Below are positions 1 to 5,185 of a stretch of DNA of 5,185 bases, in pieces. Within the stretch, counting starts at the first letter, position 1. Every line of letters begins with the position of its first letter. The DNA is from Firmicutes bacterium UBA5499 (GTDB taxonomy: Bacteria; Bacillota; DTU084), in assembly GCA_002426275.1 (NCBI GenBank), contig DIPB01000019.1, positions 3,777-8,961 of the forward strand, written 5' to 3'. Under the pieces are notes generated by a model. That model was not told where the DNA came from and made no database searches. It was given only the letters and a program-made list of their open reading frames with translations. The position numbers and the translations under genes were made by a program.

Positions 1-569
1 CGTCCGTGGCCCGGCAAAACCTTGAGCGTGCCCGGCAATTGTGAAAGCCTGCACAGGGATTCTCGAAGGCGGGAGGCGGAACCTCCGGGAAAATCCGTGC
101 GGCCGCAGGAACCCGCAAAGATGGTATCGCCTGTGAACAAAACCTCTTCCGCCAGGAGGCAGATCCCGCCGGGCGTATGTCCGGGAGTATGAAGAACCTC
201 AAGCTGCAAATCGCCAAGCGCAATAAACTGCCCGTCCTCAAGGAGCGTATCCGCCTTAAGCGTCTGCCTGCCTCCGCCCAAGGATTCCGCCAAACTCAAA
301 GCCGGATCCGAGAGGGTCGCGGCATCGGCTTTGCCAATGAGCAAAGGCGCTTGCGCTCGCTTCTCAATGGCGATCACGGCGCCGAAATGATCAAAGTGAG
401 CGTGGGTGAGAATGATCTTCTCAAGCCTCCAGCTGCCCAAAGCAAGCTCCGCTAAAATCGTGTCCGCCTCTGCTCCCGGATCTATTAAAGCCGCCTGTCC
501 CGTGCTCTCGCATCCCACCAGATAACAATTGACGGCCATCTCTCCCACCACTATGCGCTTAATGAACAT
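1..569 (-). CDS. MBL-fold metallo-hydrolase, glyoxalase II-like (partial, C-terminus outside window)
   Basis: Cytoplasmic zinc hydrolase of the metallo-beta-lactamase superfamily, glyoxalase II/YcbL-like branch; the true substrate is uncertain (hydroxyacylglutathione or another thioester is the family expectation). The visible 189 residues begin MFIKRIVVGEMAVNCYLVGC, a typical start for this branch. They carry the metal-binding signature THAHFDH (H56, H58, D60, H61), then HTPGHTPG (H131), FTGDTIF (D148), the GRTDFPGG segment at about 156-163, and PGHG (H188) at the window edge. All expected metal ligands are therefore present, and only the C-terminal tail is missing because the window ends. 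The ATG at 569-567 lies inside the end of relA (11-base overlap) and is preceded by a G-rich, Shine-Dalgarno-like stretch (GGGGGGAAG, 574-582), which suggests translational coupling. In many Clostridia a homologous gene sits in the relA-dtd-MBL-hemZ-hisS neighbourhood. Confidence 0.93.
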   Translation of the reverse strand, partial: MFIKRIVVGEMAVNCYLVGCESTGQAALIDPGAEADTILAELALGSWRLEKIILTHAHFDHFGAVIAIEKRAQAPLLIGKADAATLSDPALSLAESLGGGRQTLKADTLLEDGQFIALGDLQLEVLHTPGHTPGGICLLAEEVLFTGDTIFAGSCGRTDFPGGSASRLRESLCRLSQLPGTLKVLPGHG

Positions 570-2763
570 CTCGCTTCCCCCCGGAAAAGTGTCGGTGTGC
601 GGAAAAAACACCATCCACCTTTTGTAGCTGCGCTAAGATAGCGTGCATGTGCTCCAGATCCCTAATGTCCACCACCAGTTCGATCACTGCCTGTTTGTTT
701 TTCGTTGTCCTGCCGTGTACGGCCACAATATTTGTCTTCATATCTGAGACTGCCAGCATGATGTTGGAGAGCAGGTTAACCCTGTCTTCCGCCAGCACTT
801 CAAGCTCCACCGGATAGCTGGTTTTTTCGTTCTCTCTTTCCCAGTATACCTCAATGGCCCTCCCCTTTTCTGCCAAAAGCGATTTCACATTGGGACAATC
901 TTTGCGATGAACGCTCACTCCTCTGCCCCTGGTGATGTAACCGACGATCTCATCTCCTGGGACGGGATTACAGCAGCGGGAAAAGCGGATGAGCAAGTTA
1001 TCTAGGCCTTTTGCCCGTACGCCGCTTGAAGGTCTCCTCTTAGGTTCCAGCCCCAACCGTCTTTGCCTCTCCAGCCTCTTGCCCAGCCGGATACTCTGTT
1101 TCTGCCTTGCCAGTTCTTCAGAGCCCAGCAATTTTTCCAACGCCTGATTTACCGTCACCCTACCGAAGCCGACGGCTGCATAAAGGTCATCAACCGCCGC
1201 ATAACCATAGCGCCTGGCGACCTCTTCCAGCTGTTCGGTGAGCAAAACTTTCCGAGGTTCCAAATTCAACTTACGAACTTCTTTTTCCAACAGCTCCCGG
1301 CCGTCGATTGTCGCCTGCTGTTTTTGAGTCTCGCGCACATATTGACGAACTTTGCTTTTGGCTTTTGAGGTTTTGATGAAGTTCAGCCAATCCCCTGTTG
1401 GTTTTGCCGCCTTAGAGGTGATGATCTCCACGATGTTCCCATTCTGGAGCTTTGTATTCAAAGGCACCAGCCTGCCGTCCACCTTCGCCCCTGTACAATG
1501 ATAGCCCACATCTGAGTGCACGCTGTAGGCAAAATCCACCGGCGTGGAACCCGCGGGAAGGCTTTTCACGTCTCCTTTGGGAGTAAAGACGAAAACCTCG
1601 TCTTCGAATAAATCGATCTTCAGGGTTTCCAAGAAATCCTGAGCGTCTTTCATCTCCCGCTGCCATTCCAGAAGCTGCCTCAGCCAACTGATTTTCGTTT
1701 CAAACCTATCTTCGGCGCCGCCTTCTTTGTATCGCCAGTGGGCGGCCACGCCGTATTCGGCGGTATGATGCATTTGCCAGGTGCGGATCTGGATTTCGAA
1801 AGGTTCGCCTCCCGGTCCGATCACCGTGGTATGCAAAGATTGATACTGATTGGATTTAGGCATGGCAATATAATCTTTGAAGCGTCCCGGCATCGGCTTC
1901 CACAGGGTATGAACGAGGCCCAAAACAGCATAGCAGTCTTTCACGGTATCCACAATTACCCTGATGGCGATCAAATCGTAAATCTCAGTGAATTCTTTGC
2001 CCTTTTCGGCCATTTTCTGGTAGATGCTGTAAAAATGCTTAGGTCTGCCCTCGATCTTGGCGTTGAGCTGAAATTTAGCCAATTGCGCCTTGAGAGTGGC
2101 CATCACCTCATTGATGTACCGCTCGCGTTCCTGCCGCTTTTTGTCCACCAATTGGACTATATTGTAATATTCTTTAGGATTTAGATAGCGCAGGGCAAGA
2201 TCTTCCAATTCCCATTTCAGCCTGTACATTCCCAGCCTATGGGTAAGAGGGGCGTAGATCTCCAATGTTTCTCTGGCGATTTTTTTTTGCCTTTCCTCAG
2301 GCAGATCCCGCAATGTGCGAAGATTATGAAGACGATCAGCCAACTTGATGATGATCACCCTGATATCCTGGGCCATAGCCAAAAACATCTTGCGCAAGCT
2401 TTCAGCCTGTTGCTCTTGTTTGGATTGAAAGGGGAGCCTGTTAAGCTTGGTCACGCCGTCCACCAAAGCCGCCACTTCAGAGCCGAAATGCTCGCGAATC
2501 GTCTCCAGGTCGATCTGTGTATCTTCAACCACATCGTGCAAAAGGGAAGCTGCCACAGTGACCTCATCCATTTGAAGTGAGACCAGAATCTCCGCCACAC
2601 CTAAAGGATGAGAGATAAACGGCTCTCCGCTTTCACGTTTTTGCTCGCCATGAGCTTTCTGGGCAAAGGCAAACGCCTCGGCGACAAGCCTTGTATCAGC
2701 GTCAGGACGGTTTTGTTTTAATGCTTGCAGCAGCTTTTCTAAGCGCTTTTGCACCTGTTCCAT
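559..2763 (-). CDS. relA: Bifunctional (p)ppGpp synthetase/hydrolase (long RSH protein Rel)
   Basis: Makes (p)ppGpp from ATP and GTP/GDP in the stringent response and hydrolyses it again. The 734 residues match the full family length. Order of domains: HD hydrolase (about 25-180) with intact residues R43, H52, H76-D77, E80-D81, D143 and N147, so hydrolase activity is expected; synthetase (about 235-345) with R240/K242 in GRPKHFYSIYQKM, D263, the YQSLH motif (H311) and E323 in EIQIRT; TGS domain (about 388-449); helical linker; a CC/zinc-finger-like domain with C597, C598, H619 and C623; and a C-terminal ACT domain (about 649-727). The synthetase loop reads RFKD (294-297), the RxKD signature of bifunctional Rel/SpoT rather than the ExDD of monofunctional RelA. 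The ATG at 2763 follows the apt stop after 9 bases, with GGGGAAAG just upstream as ribosome binding site. The stop codon lies inside the start of the MBL gene, so the two are probably coupled. Confidence 0.98.
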   Translation of the reverse strand: MEQVQKRLEKLLQALKQNRPDADTRLVAEAFAFAQKAHGEQKRESGEPFISHPLGVAEILVSLQMDEVTVAASLLHDVVEDTQIDLETIREHFGSEVAALVDGVTKLNRLPFQSKQEQQAESLRKMFLAMAQDIRVIIIKLADRLHNLRTLRDLPEERQKKIARETLEIYAPLTHRLGMYRLKWELEDLALRYLNPKEYYNIVQLVDKKRQERERYINEVMATLKAQLAKFQLNAKIEGRPKHFYSIYQKMAEKGKEFTEIYDLIAIRVIVDTVKDCYAVLGLVHTLWKPMPGRFKDYIAMPKSNQYQSLHTTVIGPGGEPFEIQIRTWQMHHTAEYGVAAHWRYKEGGAEDRFETKISWLRQLLEWQREMKDAQDFLETLKIDLFEDEVFVFTPKGDVKSLPAGSTPVDFAYSVHSDVGYHCTGAKVDGRLVPLNTKLQNGNIVEIITSKAAKPTGDWLNFIKTSKAKSKVRQYVRETQKQQATIDGRELLEKEVRKLNLEPRKVLLTEQLEEVARRYGYAAVDDLYAAVGFGRVTVNQALEKLLGSEELARQKQSIRLGKRLERQRRLGLEPKRRPSSGVRAKGLDNLLIRFSRCCNPVPGDEIVGYITRGRGVSVHRKDCPNVKSLLAEKGRAIEVYWERENEKTSYPVELEVLAEDRVNLLSNIMLAVSDMKTNIVAVHGRTTKNKQAVIELVVDIRDLEHMHAILAQLQKVDGVFSAHRHFSGGKRDVH

Positions 2764-2772
2764 TTCTTTCCC

Positions 2773-3291
2773 CTAAAACTGGTATTTCAACAAAGAAACC
2801 AACTCATAATCGGCAAGGCGCGCCCTGCCGCCCAGTTCTTCCAGTTCAATCAGAAAAGCCAGGCCCCGGATATCTCCTCCCAGCTTTTCCACCAAATTCG
2901 CAGCGGCGGAAACCGTCCCGCCTGTCGCCAGCACATCGTCCACAATCAACACGCGCTGTCCGGGTCTGATGGCATCTTCGTGGATCTCCAAGGTATCCGT
3001 GCCATATTCCAGCTGGTATTCATAACTTAATGTCTTCCCAGGCAGCTTCCCAGGTTTCCGTACCAGAACAAAACCGGCTCCCAGGTTGCAAGCGACCGGG
3101 GCTCCTATGGCAAAGCCCCGGGCTTCCACTGCCACCACCAAATCTATTCCTTTATCCTCGAACGGCTCGGCCAAAGCCTTGGTCACATACCGCAAAGCTC
3201 TGCCATCCTTAAGTAGAGTGGTGATGTCCTTATAACTGATCCCTGGTTTTGGGAAGTCCGGCACCTCCCGGATCATGCTGCGTATGTCCAC
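2773..3291 (-). CDS. apt: Adenine phosphoribosyltransferase
   Basis: Cytoplasmic purine-salvage enzyme: adenine + PRPP gives AMP + pyrophosphate. The chosen GTG start gives 172 residues, the usual length for bacterial Apt. Visible motifs are the N-terminal [18 protein letters not shown] (from about residue 7), EARGF (56-60), the flexible-loop region RKPGKLPG (78-85), and the PRPP-binding motif [13 protein letters not shown] (114-126) with the acidic pair D118-D119. I chose GTG at 3291-3289 because a perfect AGGAGG lies 8 bases upstream and the protein then begins [13 protein letters not shown], as in homologues. The reading frame stays open to an ATG at 3336, but that codon falls inside the predicted -10 box and would add 15 residues unlike Apt. 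It is the first gene of the apt-relA-MBL transcription unit. recJ, a common upstream neighbour in Firmicutes, is not there. Confidence 0.97.
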   Translation of the reverse strand: MDIRSMIREVPDFPKPGISYKDITTLLKDGRALRYVTKALAEPFEDKGIDLVVAVEARGFAIGAPVACNLGAGFVLVRKPGKLPGKTLSYEYQLEYGTDTLEIHEDAIRPGQRVLIVDDVLATGGTVSAAANLVEKLGGDIRGLAFLIELEELGGRARLADYELVSLLKYQF

Positions 3292-3299
3292 TTCTCTCT

Positions 3300-3305
3300 C
3301 CTCCT
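3300..3305 (-). promoter_or_regulatory. Ribosome binding site of apt that decides its GTG start
   Basis: Read on the minus strand this is AGGAGG, a perfect Shine-Dalgarno core, with 8 bases between it and GTG at 3291. Neither of the ATG codons further upstream in the same frame (3336 and 3327) has a comparable site, and the in-frame ATG at 3276 is badly placed for this one. The site therefore supports GTG as the translation start. Confidence 0.9.
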
Positions 3306-3335
3306 CAGTTGCACGAAAATAATACATCTTAAACA

Positions 3336-3364
3336 ATTATAACGAAAAAGACGTCCTACGTCCA
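3336..3364 (-). promoter_or_regulatory. Predicted sigma-A-type promoter of the apt-relA-MBL operon
   Basis: On the minus strand the -35 element is TGGACG (3359-3364, 4 of 6 matches to TTGACA) and the -10 element is a perfect TATAAT (3336-3341), separated by exactly 17 bases. Transcription should begin near 3329, giving a leader of about 38 bases before the apt GTG, with the AGGAGG inside it. I see no attenuator or riboswitch-like structure in so short a leader. This is the best promoter match I found in the divergent intergenic region. Confidence 0.75.
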
Positions 3365-3389
3365 CCCTGCGGCGCGCTATTTTACCTAT

Positions 3390-3459
3390 TTTAAACAGCC
3401 GTCGCTCCGCTTGGGGGAAAAAGCAAAAAAAACCGCTGAAAAGCCCCAATTTAAACAGC
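3390..3459. repeat. Pair of 10-base direct repeats 60 bases apart
   Basis: TTTAAACAGC occurs at 3390-3399 and again at 3450-3459, in the spacer between the apt promoter and the palindrome cluster. The start-to-start distance is exactly 60 bases. The sequence between them includes a run of eight A (3425-3432). The copies are short and could be chance; they could also be binding sites for one regulator. No function is assigned. Confidence 0.35.
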
Positions 3460-3487
3460 TCAACCCGCCTACCGCGGCCAGGATATC

Positions 3488-3527
3488 TTTGCGCAAAATG
3501 ATAGCTATATGCTAGCATATGATCATA
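3488..3527. promoter_or_regulatory. Cluster of perfect palindromes, candidate operator upstream of the Ere-like gene
   Basis: Three perfect palindromes lie side by side: TTTGCGCAAA (3488-3497), ATATGCTAGCATAT (3507-3520) and TATGATCATA (3518-3527, overlapping the second). The centres of the first two are 21 bases apart, about two helical turns, so bound dimers would face the same side of DNA. The cluster is 65-104 bases before the ATG at 3592, where a promoter or operator is expected. TATGAT (3518-3523) could be a -10 element, but I find no good -35 at 16-18 bases from it, which would suit an activator-dependent or repressor-controlled promoter. The palindromes are seen directly; the regulatory role is inferred. 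Confidence 0.5.
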
Positions 3528-3579
3528 GTTCAGACTGAAAGAGCGCCTTTCCCATCCGGGAAACGTGATGAACATAAAT

Positions 3580-3585
3580 GGAGGT
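3580..3585 (+). promoter_or_regulatory. Ribosome binding site of the Ere-like gene that decides its ATG
   Basis: GGAGGT, 6 bases before ATG at 3592. The frame is open upstream to GTG 3565 and ATG 3568, but neither has a Shine-Dalgarno sequence at the right distance, and this site would lie inside the coding region if they were used. The start is therefore placed at 3592. Confidence 0.88.
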
Positions 3586-3591
3586 ACCGAG

Positions 3592-4890
3592 ATGTTAAGC
3601 TACCGCAAGTTTTTCTCCCGGAGGCAGCACAAAATTGAGGAGTTTGTGAGCTGGGCGCGCCAGCATGCCGTCCCTTTTGAGAGCCTGGAGCAAGACATAG
3701 AAAAGCTTGCTTTCCTGGACGACTCGCTGGCGGATAAGCGCGTCGTTTACTTGGGGGAAGAAGACCACTGGATTCAGGAAAAAAACGAATATCGAACTTT
3801 AATGCTGCGCTACCTCCTCTCCCGCGGGTGGCGGTACGTGGGAGAGGAGCTGGGATGGTCCGACGGCATCCGGACAGACTGCTATCTTCAAACCGGCCGG
3901 CTGTCGGCTCTTGAGCGCCTTGCCACTTACGGCTACCGCGGAGATGTGCGGGCCGACCGCGAAGATAAGCCTTCTGGTATTCTCAAAGACGGCTGGGACA
4001 ACTATCCCACGCAGGCTTTTAAAGCCGAACAGCTCCGTTTTGCCAAGAGCCTGCGGAATTTCAACGCAAGGCTGCCGCAGTCAGATAAGATCCGTTTCTT
4101 CGGCTTTGACGTCAACGCGGCAGCGGGCGGAGGATATGAAGATATCCGAGAATTGCTGAAGCCTGCAGCCTCTCAGCTTACGGAACTGCAAAAGGCGCTG
4201 GCTCTGACTCCAGGTGAAACAATAGAGCAGGAAATCGACCGGCTGAGTCGGACTCTACAGACTGTTGACGATCAGAAAATTATTTTGCAGGCGCTGCTTG
4301 GAGAGAAGCGCTTTGCGCAGCTGCGGCAATCCCTATGTACAATGCGCGATAGCTTCGCTTATTTCCGCATGGCCAATCCCGCGGCCACCTACAAAGCCTT
4401 AAATAAAGCGATGGCCGCCCGTGAAGAGCTGATGTACAGACATGTGACTTTTATTCTTTCGCAGATGAAGCCACAGGATAAATTAGTTTTAATGGGTCAC
4501 AACAGGCATTTATCCAAAAATATAGAGAAAATCAAAAACCCGGGCGCGTCTCCTCCGGGCGGCAAGCTTGTCCCCTCGGTGGGCACCCTCCTTAACCGCC
4601 TGCTGCCTAATCAGGTCTTTTCAATCTGGATGCTGTACGATCACGGAAAGAGCTCTCACCCCTTTAGCACGCTCAGCCATGAGTATACCAGCGGGCCGGA
4701 GAGCTTAAATGCGCTCCTGGCAAAGGTAGGCTCAATATATCTGCTCCCCACCGCCTCGCCGGACGCGCCGGCTTTGCTCAACGCGGAGCTTGACATTAAC
4801 GGTATCTATAATGTCCCCTTTCGCGCTGCAATTTCCCAACAAGCAGACGCCGTCTTTTTTATTAACGAAGTCCATCCGCTAATGACGTAA
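3592..4890 (+). CDS. Erythromycin esterase (Ere-like) superfamily protein, substrate unknown
   Basis: A 432-residue protein with no signal peptide or membrane segment, so probably cytoplasmic. It follows the Ere family layout: FVSWARQHAVPFESL (18-32), like the family's W-x-R-x-H-A-I-P start; the core VVYLGEEDHW (51-60); R68, nine residues after H59; an acidic strand end YVGEELGW (82-89); KIRFFGFDVNA (166-176), the usual GFD segment; AREELMYRH (276-284), matching the family's RD-x-x-M-A helix; and LVLMGHNRHLSK (298-309), the HNxH motif with H303 and H306. By spacing, E56, H59 and R68 correspond to the E43, H46 and R55 that I recall as important in EreB. Known members either open the lactone ring of macrolides or, as with some Bacillus cereus homologues, do not act on macrolides. 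The EEDHW core departs from the common E-x-T-H-G, so resistance should not be assumed. It is transcribed divergently from apt; no convincing terminator follows. Confidence 0.85.
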   Translation: MLSYRKFFSRRQHKIEEFVSWARQHAVPFESLEQDIEKLAFLDDSLADKRVVYLGEEDHWIQEKNEYRTLMLRYLLSRGWRYVGEELGWSDGIRTDCYLQTGRLSALERLATYGYRGDVRADREDKPSGILKDGWDNYPTQAFKAEQLRFAKSLRNFNARLPQSDKIRFFGFDVNAAAGGGYEDIRELLKPAASQLTELQKALALTPGETIEQEIDRLSRTLQTVDDQKIILQALLGEKRFAQLRQSLCTMRDSFAYFRMANPAATYKALNKAMAAREELMYRHVTFILSQMKPQDKLVLMGHNRHLSKNIEKIKNPGASPPGGKLVPSVGTLLNRLLPNQVFSIWMLYDHGKSSHPFSTLSHEYTSGPESLNALLAKVGSIYLLPTASPDAPALLNAELDINGIYNVPFRAAISQQADAVFFINEVHPLMT

Positions 4891-4914
4891 TGGGGGTTTG
4901 CTCCGGAAGTTAGC

Positions 4915-5156
4915 TTAGCTGAGCATAAAAGTCATAAAGGATTGAACTACCGTGATTGGCGGCTTTTTCAAGCCGGAAAAACCGAGCCGAATTTGGCTGA
5001 TCGCCGCGCCAAAGCCTAAAGCTACCATAAATAACCGGAGATCTGCCTTTCCCTTGAGAGCTTTTCAAGAAAATCTTTTAGCTCGTCCGTAACGGTATTA
5101 ATTTTAAAATGGAAATATCCGATATTCATTACTGGACAGTGAAAACTTCTGCCCTT
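4915..5156 (-). pseudogene. Probable frameshifted remnant of a membrane-protein gene (YeiH/UPF0324-like C-terminal part)
   Basis: No intact gene is visible in the last 295 bases. On the minus strand one frame is open from 5156 to a TAG at 5022-5024 and contains INTVTDELKDFLEKLSR; a second frame, offset by one base, is open through FMVALGFGAAISQIRLGFSG to a TAA at 4915-4917. Joining them near 5045-5060 gives a helix ending in EKLS, then a hydrophobic ALGFGA segment, then IR...GLKKP. This order resembles the C-terminal part of UPF0324/YeiH-type inner-membrane proteins (lkklSk-LLvmALaaiGL...lr..GLKP). The segment then ends early. There is no ribosome binding site for the ATG at 5129 or 5028. Its tail faces the Ere-like gene with 24 bases between. 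The open frames are seen; the frameshift and family are inferred from remembered family patterns. Confidence 0.4.
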
Positions 5157-5185
5157 CTAAGAAACTAGCAAATCCTCATCAGAAT

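Noticed and set aside
177..455. Plus-strand open frame of 92 codons opposite the MBL hydrolase gene
   Set aside because: It is antisense to a gene with all its zinc-binding motifs intact, its product is low-complexity and Arg-rich, and it has no convincing ribosome binding site.
1063..2580. Several plus- and minus-strand frames of about 90-150 codons inside relA
   Set aside because: All lie within the full-length relA reading frame, whose domains are continuous, and none shows a recognisable protein family or a good translation signal.
3413..3459. Possible minus-strand terminator using the T8 run (complement of 3425-3432) before the apt promoter
   Set aside because: Only 4-base stems (GCTG/CAGC or CCGC/GCGG) with long loops can be drawn, the two overlap each other, and no minus-strand gene lies directly upstream.
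3273..3575. Minus-strand frame of 100 codons spanning the divergent intergenic region
   Set aside because: It runs through the apt promoter and palindromes, encodes an Arg/Phe-rich sequence without family resemblance, and overlaps the true apt start in another frame.
3592..4890. Calling the Ere-like gene a macrolide resistance determinant (ereA/ereB)
   Set aside because: The catalytic core differs from the resistance enzymes, no resistance or mobile-element genes accompany it, and family members without macrolide activity are known.
4960..4998. Two small hairpins (CGGCTT-TTTC-AAGCCG at 4960-4975; AGCCG-AATT-TGGCT at 4985-4998) after the Ere-like gene as a terminator
   Set aside because: Neither is followed by a T-run on either strand, and both lie inside the probable gene remnant, so the pairing may be accidental.
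4953..5093. Plus-strand GTG frame of about 46 codons in the right-hand intergenic region
   Set aside because: It is antisense to the more protein-like hydrophobic frame, is Pro/Arg/Lys-rich with no family match, and has only a weak AAGGA ten bases upstream.

Overview
The window looks like a piece of a Firmicutes chromosome, most likely from a Clostridia-type lineage with mid-range GC (roughly half, judged by eye). The evidence is the minus-strand order apt - relA - metallo-beta-lactamase (MBL) hydrolase, which is a typical Firmicutes core cluster, together with strong AGGAGG-type ribosome binding sites and a GTG start. I cannot name the genus.

Layout. Positions 3364 to 1 hold a minus-strand operon. 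A clear sigma-A-type promoter (-35 at 3359-3364, -10 at 3336-3341) leads into apt (adenine phosphoribosyltransferase, GTG start at 3291). Nine bases later comes relA (bifunctional (p)ppGpp synthetase/hydrolase, 734 aa). Its last 11 bases overlap the start of a glyoxalase-II-like MBL-fold hydrolase that runs off the left edge. The dtd gene that usually lies between relA and this hydrolase is absent from that position, and recJ is not upstream of apt.

Positions 3292-3591 are a 300-base divergent intergenic region. Besides the apt promoter it holds a cluster of perfect palindromes (3488-3527) that may be an operator or promoter region for the divergent gene. That plus-strand gene (3592-4890) encodes a 432-aa protein of the erythromycin esterase (Ere-like) superfamily, with the main catalytic motif positions kept but an unusual EEDHW core in place of the usual ESTHG-like signature. 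Its substrate cannot be inferred.

Positions 4891-5185 contain no intact gene. On the minus strand, two adjacent short reading frames can be joined by one frameshift into something resembling the C-terminal end of a YeiH/UPF0324-type membrane protein, so this is probably a decayed gene remnant. This is my own pattern match and is tentative.

How the genes fit together: Apt salvages adenine to AMP using PRPP, and Rel makes and degrades (p)ppGpp, which in Firmicutes restrains purine nucleotide synthesis. Their co-transcription is the conserved purine/stringent-response pairing. The Ere-like gene and the remnant are accessory material beside this core operon. I see no RNA gene, CRISPR array, insertion sequence or convincing novel multi-gene system here.
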